A stretch of 36,879 bases of DNA from an uncultured Lachnospiraceae bacterium (GCA_947165275.1 CAMUZQ010000021.1:1-36879); one strand, 5' to 3'; numbered from the stretch's first letter, positions 24,785 to 32,720 are shown. Notes: a model not told the origin generated them from the sequence alone. Translations and numbers: made by a program.

Positions 24785-26023
24785 TCAGACGCCCGGAGGC
24801 GTGATCACCGCTATCTTAAGTCCTGTCATCGCAAGATTCGTCTTCAAGGCATCATTGATCTGCTCCAGAGGGAACTTATGAGTGATAAGCTCCGTTACCG
24901 GAAGTCCTATCCCCTTCGCTCTCTTAAGGAAATCAAAGGTTGTTCCGTAATCTCTCAGGGTGTATACCCAGGAGCCCACGAGATTGATCTCCTTTGAACA
25001 GAGGTCAAAATGAGGATTGATCGTTGCGTCACCGCCATTTACAAAGAAGCCGAGCTCGCACAGACCGCCTCCGTTACGGATAAACTTATAGATATTTGAA
25101 TGTGCCTTGGGATTACCGGTGCACTGGAAAGCAAAATCAGCGAGATGTCCGCCGAAGGAATCCTCCACGGCTTTCGTGAGCGCTTCTATTCCCTGATGAT
25201 CGTTAAAGTTTACTGTCTGGTTCGCTCCCATTCTCCTTGCGAACTCAAGGCGCTGGGCATTGCCGTCAACAGCAGTTATATTCTCGATTCCCATGGTCCT
25301 TAAAACCGCTATGCAGAGAAGTCCTATGGGACCGCAGCCCTGCACCGCCACCCTGCTGTTGAAGCGGAGTATTCCGGTAGTCTTTGCTCTCTCAACCGCA
25401 TGTACCAGAACCGCGCTCGGCTCGATAAGTATCCTGCTGTCAAGATCAAGGTCGCTGACATTAAATACCGTAGAACCGCCGCGTATAAAGATGTAATTTG
25501 AAAACCATCCGTTGAGATGATAATCATCATCCGGAAGGAGACCGTATACATCCGCCGCGCCGACATTCTGTTTATTAAGGTCAAACATCGTGATCTCCGG
25601 ATCATCCTTGAAGATCATACAGGTTACAACCTTGTCTCCTATATGCAGATCCTTGCCTGCCGAATCCTTTTTTACATTCTTTCCCATCTTTACGATCTCG
25701 CCTGTTCCCTCGTGTCCCAGAGCGACAGGAATAAGACCGAAAGGATCGCGCTTGAATTCATGAGCATCCGTCCCACATACGCCGCAGCCCTCGACTCTGA
25801 CAAGTATATCGTCATCGCCGACCTCGGGGATAGGGAACTCTTTTACTTCAAAGCGCTCCTTATCTACAAGCATGGCCACTTTAGCCGTATTCGGAATCGA
25901 ACCTGAAGCGGAGCTTCCGTATGAGGCTACCGGAGAAGCCGCGCCTGACGAAACGGGTGAACCGCCCATCTGGCTCAGGATCTGCTTCACGATAAGCTCG
26001 ACATCCTTTTCATTTACTGCCAT
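24785..26023 (-). CDS. Zn-dependent alcohol dehydrogenase with encapsulation peptide
   Basis: A 412-aa MDR-superfamily dehydrogenase. Residues about 4-20 (NEKDVELIVKQILSQMGG) are an encapsulation helix, then a Ser/Gly/Ala linker to ~42, then the GroES-like domain with GCGVCGTDAHEF and LGHEG (catalytic zinc), and the Rossmann domain with VQGCGPIGLLCIAVL. The structural-zinc Cys lobe of many MDR enzymes is absent. Most Pdu-type compartments use an iron-type PduQ; here the Zn enzyme probably reduces propanal to propanol, recycling NADH for PduP, and may also take lactaldehyde. AAGGAGG is ~9 nt before the ATG. Confidence 0.9.
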   Translation of the reverse strand: MAVNEKDVELIVKQILSQMGGSPVSSGAASPVASYGSSASGSIPNTAKVAMLVDKERFEVKEFPIPEVGDDDILVRVEGCGVCGTDAHEFKRDPFGLIPVALGHEGTGEIVKMGKNVKKDSAGKDLHIGDKVVTCMIFKDDPEITMFDLNKQNVGAADVYGLLPDDDYHLNGWFSNYIFIRGGSTVFNVSDLDLDSRILIEPSAVLVHAVERAKTTGILRFNSRVAVQGCGPIGLLCIAVLRTMGIENITAVDGNAQRLEFARRMGANQTVNFNDHQGIEALTKAVEDSFGGHLADFAFQCTGNPKAHSNIYKFIRNGGGLCELGFFVNGGDATINPHFDLCSKEINLVGSWVYTLRDYGTTFDFLKRAKGIGLPVTELITHKFPLEQINDALKTNLAMTGLKIAVITPPGV

Positions 26024-26055
26024 CTGTCTCTATACCTCCTTATCTCATTCTGCGG

Positions 26056-27447
26056 TTATCTTATGCAGAGGCTGTCTGTCATGACACAGCGTCTGCGCTT
26101 CGTAAAGGTTGATGCGCTGGTCAGGCCCTCGCCTGTCCTTGAAGCGATAGTGAAGGTTGGATATCCCTCTCCGCCGAATCCGAGAGCGGCATAACTGGGA
26201 CCGTTCTTCACAAGTATTGCTGTATCCAGAGCTCTTGCATATTCTGTGATCCTGTCCACATTTTTGGAATGGATATGAGCAGAATGACGGTTGCCATGCT
26301 CAAGCCACACCGCTGTCTTCACTCCTTCTTCAAAGCTCTTTACCCTGACTACGCCAAGTATCGGCATCATCAGCTCGGTTGCTATCAGAGGATGCTCCTT
26401 CTCGCCTTCAAATACTATGCATCTTATATCCGCGCCGACTTCCACCCCTACCATGGAAAGCAGGGTTCTTGCATCGCGTCCGACACACTTGCGGTTCAAA
26501 GCTCCCTTGGGAGTGATGACCGTGCTTATAAGCTTATCCTGCACCTCCTTGCTTGCAAGGTAGCAGCCGTTTTCGGTAATGAAATAATTCATAAGCTCAT
26601 CGCAGATGCTGTCAACCGCTACAACCTCCTTCTCTGCTATACAGGGCAGGTTGTTGTCAAAGGTACAGCCGTTTACGATATCACGGGCCGCCTTTCTCAC
26701 ATCGGCGGTCTCATCGACCATTGCAGGCGGGTTGCCTGCTCCTGCGCCGATCGCCCGCTTTCCTGATGACAATACCGCCGTAACAACGCCCGGACCTCCT
26801 GTAGCCACGAGAAGCGGTATCTTGGGATGCTTCATCATGATCGCGCTGGTTTCCATAGTCGGATTTTCGACCGTGCAGGCGATATTATCCGGACCGCCCG
26901 CTTCAAGCGAAGCCTCGTTGATCATATTAATTGTAAATATAGTCGTTTTCTTCGCATTCGGGTGAGGATTGAATACTACCGTATTTCCTCCCGCTATCAT
27001 GCCGATAGAATTGCAGATAACGGTTTCCGAAGGATTGGTCGCCGGCGTTATCGCTCCGATAACCCCGAAGGGTCCCATTTCGACAAGTGTAAGACCTCTG
27101 TCGCCTGACCATGCGACTGTCGTGATATCTTCTGTTCCGGGTGTCTTGTCCGCTGTCAGCTTATGCTTTAATATCTTGTCGCCGACATTACCCATACCGG
27201 TCTCATTCACACCCATATTGGCGATTATCTCGACGTTCTCATTTGTCTTCCTTCTGATCGCCGATATTATCTTCTCTCTCTGGTCAAGTGTCATGGCATG
27301 TACTGTCTTCTGAGCCTTTTCGGCTGCGTCGATCGCATCATTCATATCCGCAAAAACGCCGTGCATGCCTTCTGTCTTGCCGTCAATCTGCAGATTCGCC
27401 ATGACCTTTTGGACTATCTCATGTACAAATCTCTCATCTACGCTCAC
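26056..27447 (-). CDS. pduP: CoA-acylating propionaldehyde dehydrogenase with encapsulation peptide
   Basis: It oxidises propanal to propionyl-CoA with NAD+ in the lumen. The 463-aa protein has an N-terminal encapsulation helix (DERFVHEIVQKVMANLQI, residues 4-21), a linker, then an aldehyde dehydrogenase fold with GVIGAITPATNPSETVI and the catalytic Cys269 in FDNNLPCIAEKE. The C-terminus FTKRRRCVMTDSLCIR matches PduP family ends. The start is a GTG at 27447; AAAGGAGG is ~13 nt away, which is long. It follows the aldolase by 35 nt. Confidence 0.94.
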   Translation of the reverse strand: MSVDERFVHEIVQKVMANLQIDGKTEGMHGVFADMNDAIDAAEKAQKTVHAMTLDQREKIISAIRRKTNENVEIIANMGVNETGMGNVGDKILKHKLTADKTPGTEDITTVAWSGDRGLTLVEMGPFGVIGAITPATNPSETVICNSIGMIAGGNTVVFNPHPNAKKTTIFTINMINEASLEAGGPDNIACTVENPTMETSAIMMKHPKIPLLVATGGPGVVTAVLSSGKRAIGAGAGNPPAMVDETADVRKAARDIVNGCTFDNNLPCIAEKEVVAVDSICDELMNYFITENGCYLASKEVQDKLISTVITPKGALNRKCVGRDARTLLSMVGVEVGADIRCIVFEGEKEHPLIATELMMPILGVVRVKSFEEGVKTAVWLEHGNRHSAHIHSKNVDRITEYARALDTAILVKNGPSYAALGFGGEGYPTFTIASRTGEGLTSASTFTKRRRCVMTDSLCIR

Positions 27448-27482
27448 TTTACCCGGATTACCTCCTTTCGATTGATCCTTGC

Positions 27483-28286
27483 TTATTTGCCTAATGAGGC
27501 AAGCACTTTCCTGGTGATCTCGGAGATCAGTTCATCATTGGACTGTCCCGACGCGCTGCTGTCAGCTCCGCAGCTTCCGCAGTTATGGCAGTTTGCGGTG
27601 CCCTTGTTCAGGCAGAGGTCTGCCGGATGCCTTCCGGGAAGTCCCATCTGACGGCGGATCTCGTAAAGTCTCTGAACGGTCTTCTGATCGAATTCCTTAG
27701 GGCCGCCAAGCTGTCTTGCTTTATAAAGGAGCTCTGCATAGAACTCTACAGACTCCATCTTGTGATAAGCCGCGAGCAGGTCGCCCGACCATGTAAGTGC
27801 TCCGTGGCTCTCAAGGAGAACCGCGTCAAAATGCTCAAGATAAGGCTCTACCGCATCGGGTATCTCCATTGTGGAGGGTGTTCCGTAGGGAGCAATAGGC
27901 ACACATCCAAGTGCTATAACTGCTTCCGGCATTATAGGCTGGGTAAGCGGAATCCCTGCAATGGCAAAAGCTGTCGCAAAGGTGGGATGCGCGTGTACAA
28001 CAGCGTTTACATCCGGCCTCTTCTCATATACACGCATATGCATCTTGATCTCAGATGAGGGGCGGAAGCCCTTGTTTGCCTGAATAACCTGACCCTTTGC
28101 ATCTACCTTGCATATGAACTCAGGCGTCATGAAACCCTTGGACACACCTGTTGGTGTGCAGAGGAACTCGTTGTCGGAAAGTTTTACGGAAATATTTCCG
28201 TCATTTGCAGCAACCATGTTACGGTTGTAGATCCGCTTACCGATGTCACAGATCTGTTTTTTAATTTCGTACTCGTTTGGTGCCAT
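27483..28286 (-). CDS. fucA: Class II aldolase (L-fuculose/L-rhamnulose-1-phosphate type) with C-terminal encapsulation peptide
   Basis: It cleaves a deoxyketose-1-phosphate to DHAP and L-lactaldehyde. The 267-aa protein has the AraD/FucA domain at 1-215: NDGNIS (28-33), SSE with Glu79 as the likely catalytic acid, zinc ligands His98 and His100 (VVHAHP), and His161 (LLESHGAL). Residues 225-239 hold four Cys (C225, C233, C236, C239; CHNCGSC). The last helix, SNDELISEITRKVLASLGK, is an encapsulation peptide, so the aldolase step is placed in the compartment. It is the first gene of the BMC operon. Fuculose- versus rhamnulose-phosphate preference is open; a separate RhaD is encoded at 31815. Confidence 0.92.
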   Translation of the reverse strand: MAPNEYEIKKQICDIGKRIYNRNMVAANDGNISVKLSDNEFLCTPTGVSKGFMTPEFICKVDAKGQVIQANKGFRPSSEIKMHMRVYEKRPDVNAVVHAHPTFATAFAIAGIPLTQPIMPEAVIALGCVPIAPYGTPSTMEIPDAVEPYLEHFDAVLLESHGALTWSGDLLAAYHKMESVEFYAELLYKARQLGGPKEFDQKTVQRLYEIRRQMGLPGRHPADLCLNKGTANCHNCGSCGADSSASGQSNDELISEITRKVLASLGK

Positions 28287-28332
28287 TTCGTTTTCCTTTC
28301 TTTATAGTTTTGTAAAATACAGACATATGACA

Positions 28333-28361
28333 ATTATATACACAGGCAGTTGCAAAGTCAA
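28333..28361 (-). promoter_or_regulatory. Main promoter of the BMC operon
   Basis: On the minus strand TTGACT (28356-28361), a 17-nt spacer and a consensus TATAAT (28333-28338), with the start near 28326 and ~40 nt to the aldolase ATG. It is the best sigma-A promoter in the window. The palindrome at 28369-28386 is just upstream. Confidence 0.8.
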
Positions 28362-28368
28362 CAAGAAA

Positions 28369-28386
28369 CCACATGAAATCATGTGG
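28369..28386. promoter_or_regulatory. Palindromic operator upstream of the BMC promoter
   Basis: CCACATGA (28369-28376), AA, TCATGTGG (28379-28386): a perfect 8-bp inverted repeat with a 2-bp centre. Weaker outer symmetry (CTTGT/ACAAG) is present around it. Its centre lies about 51 bp upstream of the predicted transcription start, where an activator would bind. The DeoR protein, the YesN regulator or an outside factor could use it. As RNA it would be a weak hairpin, but it lies upstream of the promoter, so a DNA site is more likely. Confidence 0.55.
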
Positions 28387-28465
28387 CTTGTGTTGTTTTG
28401 TTATTTCGACTCTCGTTCGCCTGTGGAAATCCTTTGATTTCTGTGATCGCACTGTACACTGCAAA

Positions 28466-28494
28466 AAAGCCTCCGGCTGAATGCCGGAGGCTTT
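28466..28494 (-). terminator. Terminator of the rhaD-rhaB-rhaA-104aa unit
   Basis: A 12-bp perfect stem (28466-28477 with 28483-28494), 5-nt loop, followed on the minus strand by T6 (within CTTTTTTGC). It separates the rhamnose genes from the BMC promoter. Confidence 0.9.
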
Positions 28495-28519
28495 ATAAAT
28501 GAATATACCCGTCAGTAGA

Positions 28520-28834
28520 TCAAAGATAATATACAGGCATATCGTCACCCACACCAAAGGATTCACTGGGATCGACTTCACGTGTAAGGATCTGTGAACT
28601 GGGCTGATATACAATCTTCTGCAAAACCTCTTTATCAGGCGACGCTATCACGGAATCCGAGGTCTTAGAAGGTATCTTCCTGACAGCCTTTACGACGACT
28701 TCATCCACCTCCTCCGGCCTTGCTTCTGCCGGCTCCTCCTCAGCTGTTACCGGTTCTTCCTCTTCCGGTCCCGTCACAACAACAGCCTCCGGTGCAGCTT
28801 CAGTTCTTGCAGCTTTTTTGTATGTCCTTGCCAT
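28520..28834 (-). CDS. Acidic, probably disordered protein of unknown function
   Basis: A 104-aa protein that I do not recognise. Residues 1-45 are low-complexity: a basic start (MARTYKKAARTEAA) then Glu/Pro/Ala-rich sequence (TGPEEEEPVTAEEEPAEARP). The remainder has a more ordered look (DSVIASPDKEVLQKIVYQPS, end GVGDDMPVYYL). No signal peptide, transmembrane segment or encapsulation helix is seen. GGAGG lies 6-7 nt before the ATG, so it is probably translated. It follows rhaA by 14 nt and precedes the terminator, so it is co-transcribed with rhamnose genes. It could be an assembly or scaffold factor, or unrelated. Confidence 0.7.
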   Translation of the reverse strand: MARTYKKAARTEAAPEAVVVTGPEEEEPVTAEEEPAEARPEEVDEVVVKAVRKIPSKTSDSVIASPDKEVLQKIVYQPSSQILTREVDPSESFGVGDDMPVYYL

Positions 28835-28848
28835 GATCAGCCTCCAAT

Positions 28849-30168
28849 CTATGCTCTCTTTGAGAGAACTTCTTTTTCGTATTTCTCGACCTCATTATAC
28901 CATGAAAGCTCTCCGGGTGCACCGCATCTTGAAAGATATTCCTCCCAGACATCTCCGAAAGGATAGACCTTAAGCTCTTCCTGCTTAACCATAAGCTTTG
29001 TCAGCTGATTCGTATCCTGAAGCTTCTTCAGCTCCTTATTCGGTGTGCAAAGCGCCATGAGCAGAGCCTTCTGGAGAGAACGGAAGCCCACAGTCCAGGC
29101 TGAGATGCGATTGATGCTCGCATCAAAATAATCCAGAGCTATATTGATCCTGTCGAGACTGTCGCCGTTGCGGACTATCTCCTTAGCGATCTCTTTGGTC
29201 TCGTCATCAAGGATCACAACATGATCGGAATCCCATCTGACAGGCCTTGTGATATGAAGAGCGATCTCATCAAAGTAACAGAGCAGAGAGGATATTTTAT
29301 CGGAAACCATCTCTGTGGGATGATAGTGGCCGTTGTCCATCAAAGGCAGTATACCGGGGTGGGTTGCAGCAAAAAGAAGCGTGAACTCTGCCGAACCGGC
29401 TGTATAGCTTTCAACTCCTATACCGAAAACCTTTGATTCCACAGTGATCTTGACCTGCTTCGGATCATGCGGCTCGCTGATTATCTGCTCGATGGAATCC
29501 TTGTATCTGTCACGGGGACCCTTACGGTCAGCAGGTATATCCTTATAACCGTCTCCGATCCATATGTTCATCACGCAGGGGATCCCGGTTTCCTTTGCAA
29601 AATACTCTGCTATCCTTACACAGGCCTTGCCATGCTCGATCCAGAACTTCCTGTTTTCCTCGTCAGGGCTTGAAAGAGTAAGCCCGTCCTTCATATTGGG
29701 ATGTGAGAAGAATGTGGGATTGAAATCCAGTCCTATTTTATTCTTCTTTGCAAACTCTACCCATTTTGTGAAATGCTTAGGCTCCAGCTTATCCCTGTCA
29801 ACGAACTCACCCTCATCAAAAACAGCATAGCTTGCATGAAGATTGAGCTTCTTCTTTCCGGGACAAAGAGACAGCACCTTCTCATAATCAGCCATCAGCT
29901 CTTCAGGTGTGCGTGCCCGGCCCGGATAATTTCCGGTTGTCTGTATGCCTCCGGTCAGGGGCTTGCTGGGATCTGTATCAAATCCCCTTACATCATCTCC
30001 CTGCCAGCAATGCAGAGAAACCGGCACCTTTTGGAGTTTTGCGATGGCTGCCTCAGTATCTACGCCTATTCCTGCATAGATCTCCTTGGCGAACTCATAC
30101 CTTGCCTTTACATACAGAGAGTCTGCAGCCTCGTCTATCATCTCCTTTAATTCCTTCATCGTATCCAT
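28849..30168 (-). CDS. rhaA: L-rhamnose isomerase
   Basis: It converts L-rhamnose to L-rhamnulose using divalent metal ions in the cytoplasm. The 439-aa protein is slightly longer than E. coli RhaA (419). Recognisable segments are VPVSLHCWQGDDVRGFD near the N-terminus, NFxP-type DFNPTFFSHP, MNIWIGDGYKDIPADR, the metal-ligand region KITVESKVFGIGVESYT, LPLMDNGHYHPTE (Asp and His ligands) and RWDSDHVVILDDE. AGGAGG is 6 nt before the ATG at 30168. It follows rhaB by 57 nt. Confidence 0.96.
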   Translation of the reverse strand: MDTMKELKEMIDEAADSLYVKARYEFAKEIYAGIGVDTEAAIAKLQKVPVSLHCWQGDDVRGFDTDPSKPLTGGIQTTGNYPGRARTPEELMADYEKVLSLCPGKKKLNLHASYAVFDEGEFVDRDKLEPKHFTKWVEFAKKNKIGLDFNPTFFSHPNMKDGLTLSSPDEENRKFWIEHGKACVRIAEYFAKETGIPCVMNIWIGDGYKDIPADRKGPRDRYKDSIEQIISEPHDPKQVKITVESKVFGIGVESYTAGSAEFTLLFAATHPGILPLMDNGHYHPTEMVSDKISSLLCYFDEIALHITRPVRWDSDHVVILDDETKEIAKEIVRNGDSLDRINIALDYFDASINRISAWTVGFRSLQKALLMALCTPNKELKKLQDTNQLTKLMVKQEELKVYPFGDVWEEYLSRCGAPGELSWYNEVEKYEKEVLSKRA

Positions 30169-30225
30169 CAGTTTCCTCCTTCTCTGTTATAATAGTTTCT
30201 TGTCTGTCCTGTATAATAAATCCGG

Positions 30226-31647
30226 TCACGCTGTACCCTGATTAACCGGATCGTATTCCTTTATATCAAAGGAGCCCGCCACTGCCTCTCTGGCCTCCTT
30301 CAGATCCTTAAACTCACCCGATCCTATCATCTGACACATCAGGTTTCCTATCGCAGTACCTTCATCCGGTCCGGCGATCACCCTTCTGCCGCAGGCATTA
30401 GCCGTAAGCTGGTTAAGATAAGCTGCTTTTGACCCTCCGCCGATGATATTGACAGCATCGTAATGCCTGCCTGTTATCGATTCGATCTCATTCAGAGTCT
30501 TCGCATATGCCTCTGCAAGACTCTGATATATCACTGTCGCCATCTGTCCCACATTTTCAGGCTCTCTCTGCCCGCTCTCCTTTATGGCTTTTCTGATCTC
30601 ATCCTGCATATTATCCGGAGAAAGAAAACGAGGAGCATTTGCCTCAACTCTTGAAGGAAAGTCCTTCTCCTTCTCCGCCATATCACACAGCTCGGCAAAT
30701 GAATATCCGTCATTTAATTCATGACGCACCTGCTGTATCATCCAGAGACCCATTATGTTTTTCAAAAATCTGTATCTGTAATCATAGCCTCCCTCATTGG
30801 TGAAGTTTGCCTCTCTGGCGGAATCACCCGTCACTGCCTCAGGGTTTTCAACACCCATGAGAGACCATGTGCCTGAGCTGATATAGAGTGTATCATCCGC
30901 AGTGGAAGGTACGGACATTACCGCAGAGGCAGTATCATGACTGCCCACTGTCATAACAGTCAGATCAAAACCCACAGTCTCTTTTATCTCAGTCCTTAAT
31001 GCTCCCAGCCTTGTCCCGGGTTTTACAGGCTTAAGGAATATCCCGGCGGGAAGTCCAAGCCTTCCGATCAGTTCGTCATCCCAGTCATTTGAAGCTGCAT
31101 TGATAAGACCGGTAGTTGTTGCATTCGTATATTCCTGCTTCTTCACCCCGGTAAGCCTGAAGCCGAAATAATCCGGCATCATGAGCATGGTCCGCGCCTT
31201 GTCTAAAACCCCCGGCTCCTTATCCTTCAGGGCTGCCAGCTGGAATATCGTATTAAAAACCTGCTTCTGTGTACCGGTGCGGGAATAAAGCTCCTTCTCC
31301 GGTATCACCGTATAAACCTTCTCCGGGAAGCCATCCGTCCTGTGATCACGATAGCCATATGTCCTGCCCGCCACATTATCATTTTCATCAAGAAGCACAT
31401 AATCCACTCCCCAGGTATCGATACCCATCATTACAGGTATCCTGCCCAGCTCGCTGCACTTCTTTAATCCGTTCACGATCTCATTGAAAAGATGCTCCGT
31501 ATCCCAGAGCAGGGAATCCCCTTCGTGCTTCATACCGTTTTCGAACCGGTAGATCTCTTCAAGCACGATCCTTCCGTCTTTCACGGATCCCAGAATATGA
31601 CGGCCGCTGGAAGCACCTATGTCCACGGCCAGATAATAATCGCCCAT
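30226..31647 (-). CDS. rhaB: Rhamnulokinase (FGGY family), copy 2
   Basis: A 473-aa kinase paralogous to the one at 5567. It shares AVDIGASSGRHILG, GIDTWGVDYVLLDE, YGYRDHRTDG, LYISSGTWSLMG, FTNEGGYDYRYRFLKNIMGLWMIQ and NIIGGGSKAAYLN. It is followed by rhaA and preceded by a regulated promoter, so it is the copy most clearly dedicated to rhamnose. GGGGG precedes the ATG by ~7 nt. It converts rhamnulose to rhamnulose-1-phosphate, the substrate of RhaD or of the compartment aldolase. Confidence 0.95.
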   Translation of the reverse strand: MGDYYLAVDIGASSGRHILGSVKDGRIVLEEIYRFENGMKHEGDSLLWDTEHLFNEIVNGLKKCSELGRIPVMMGIDTWGVDYVLLDENDNVAGRTYGYRDHRTDGFPEKVYTVIPEKELYSRTGTQKQVFNTIFQLAALKDKEPGVLDKARTMLMMPDYFGFRLTGVKKQEYTNATTTGLINAASNDWDDELIGRLGLPAGIFLKPVKPGTRLGALRTEIKETVGFDLTVMTVGSHDTASAVMSVPSTADDTLYISSGTWSLMGVENPEAVTGDSAREANFTNEGGYDYRYRFLKNIMGLWMIQQVRHELNDGYSFAELCDMAEKEKDFPSRVEANAPRFLSPDNMQDEIRKAIKESGQREPENVGQMATVIYQSLAEAYAKTLNEIESITGRHYDAVNIIGGGSKAAYLNQLTANACGRRVIAGPDEGTAIGNLMCQMIGSGEFKDLKEAREAVAGSFDIKEYDPVNQGTA

Positions 31648-31706
31648 TCTAATACCCCCGTAAATTCAATTTAAACTCCCGTTGCCCGTCGTATCGGCAA
31701 CACCAA

Positions 31707-31720
31707 TGAAAACACTTTCA
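31707..31720. promoter_or_regulatory. CcpA catabolite-response element (cre) before rhaB-rhaA
   Basis: TGAAAACACTTTCA matches the cre consensus TGAAARCGYTTTCA except CA for the central CG. It lies about 30-40 bp downstream of the predicted start, where CcpA blocks elongation. It implies repression by preferred sugars. Confidence 0.65.
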
Positions 31721-31732
31721 AAGAAAAATACC

Positions 31733-31785
31733 CTTTATCATCCGGGCTGCTTCAAATTATAAAGAATGCCGCCCGTCTGATAAAG
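31733..31785. promoter_or_regulatory. Long bipartite inverted repeat around the rhaB promoter
   Basis: CTTTATCA-N3-GGGC (31733-31747) is inverted as GCCC-N3-TGATAAAG (31771-31785), with 23 bp between. One arm covers the -35 and the other lies at about +2 to +16, so a bound regulator would block the promoter. It could instead form a hairpin after rhaD with GTATTTTT following, a possible weak terminator. The site is a candidate operator for the DeoR protein. Confidence 0.5.
31756..31784 (-). promoter_or_regulatory. Promoter of rhaB-rhaA
   Basis: On the minus strand TTTATC (31779-31784), a 17-nt spacer and a consensus TATAAT (31756-31761), with the start near 31749. The -35 sits in one arm of the inverted repeat at 31733-31785 and the start site abuts the other arm. 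Confidence 0.6.
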
Positions 31786-31814
31786 AGTAAAATATTTAGA
31801 TAATCCGTCTTTAT

Positions 31815-32672
31815 TTATTCTTCTGTTTCTGTTATCACATGTGATTTCTTTTCGAAAAGAAATCTCTCAGGAAGCTCCACCTTAAATGCCCTGGCAAGCT
31901 CTCTGAAGTTATCCGGCTCTATGGTCTGGCGTTTGCCGTTTGACATCGAAAGCACCTTCACCAGAATCTCAGCAGATTTCTCTATCGTATGCATCAGGCC
32001 GAAGGTCGTATGAGCCCCTTCTCCTGCGCAGAATATTCCATGATGAGCCCAGATCGCAGCATCATATTTTTCCATAAGCCTGCTTGTGGCGATAGCTATC
32101 TCTTCTCCACCCGGAACCATCCAGCCGACTACACCTACACCGTCGGGAAATACGACCGGACACTCCGTAGCCATCTCCCAAAGCTCCCTTGTAAATACTT
32201 CATCCTCAAGCGGCAGTATAAAGGTAAGGGCTATGATATTGGCCGGATGCGCATGATAAATGACCCTGTAGGTTCCGTTGGTAGTGCGCTTCTTCACCTG
32301 ATGATTCATAAGATGCGACGGCAGCTCACTGGTAGGCTTTCCACCCTCCACAAGTCCCCATTCGATCTGATAGTTCTCTCCCTTTTCATCGAGGCCTATG
32401 ATGGCAAGAGTAGCCTCCGGATCATCCTTTATATCCCTAAAAAACTTTCCGCTTCCCGTAACAAGGAAATGCTCCCCCGCAAGCTCCGGAACCCGGGCTC
32501 CCACAGGTATCCACGGACCGTCCTTCCTCAGACGCGGAGAGATTATCTCTATCTCCTCCGGCTTGATACGGTATGACAGATTTCCCCCGTTCCTTTCATG
32601 CCATCCCATCCGGAAGCCGTCGTCTGCCATACGGATAAATCCCTTTACAAATGTCATGTCCAATACTTTCAT
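31815..32672 (-). CDS. rhaD: L-rhamnulose-1-phosphate aldolase
   Basis: It cleaves L-rhamnulose-1-phosphate to DHAP and L-lactaldehyde. The 285-aa zinc class II aldolase (E. coli RhaD is 274) has ERNGGNLSYR, VTGSGKFF, Glu116 in PTSELPSHL as the catalytic residue, zinc ligands His140 and His142 (IYHAHPAN), and His in AIWAHHGIFCAG near 210-211. It has no encapsulation helix at either end, unlike the aldolase at 27483, so it is the cytosolic version. AAGGGGG precedes the ATG. It lies 48 nt after the HAD gene. Confidence 0.95.
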   Translation of the reverse strand: MKVLDMTFVKGFIRMADDGFRMGWHERNGGNLSYRIKPEEIEIISPRLRKDGPWIPVGARVPELAGEHFLVTGSGKFFRDIKDDPEATLAIIGLDEKGENYQIEWGLVEGGKPTSELPSHLMNHQVKKRTTNGTYRVIYHAHPANIIALTFILPLEDEVFTRELWEMATECPVVFPDGVGVVGWMVPGGEEIAIATSRLMEKYDAAIWAHHGIFCAGEGAHTTFGLMHTIEKSAEILVKVLSMSNGKRQTIEPDNFRELARAFKVELPERFLFEKKSHVITETEE

Positions 32673-32720
32673 CTTTAAAACCCCCTTTTGAAATATATAA
32701 ATGGATCAGAATGCGGCACA

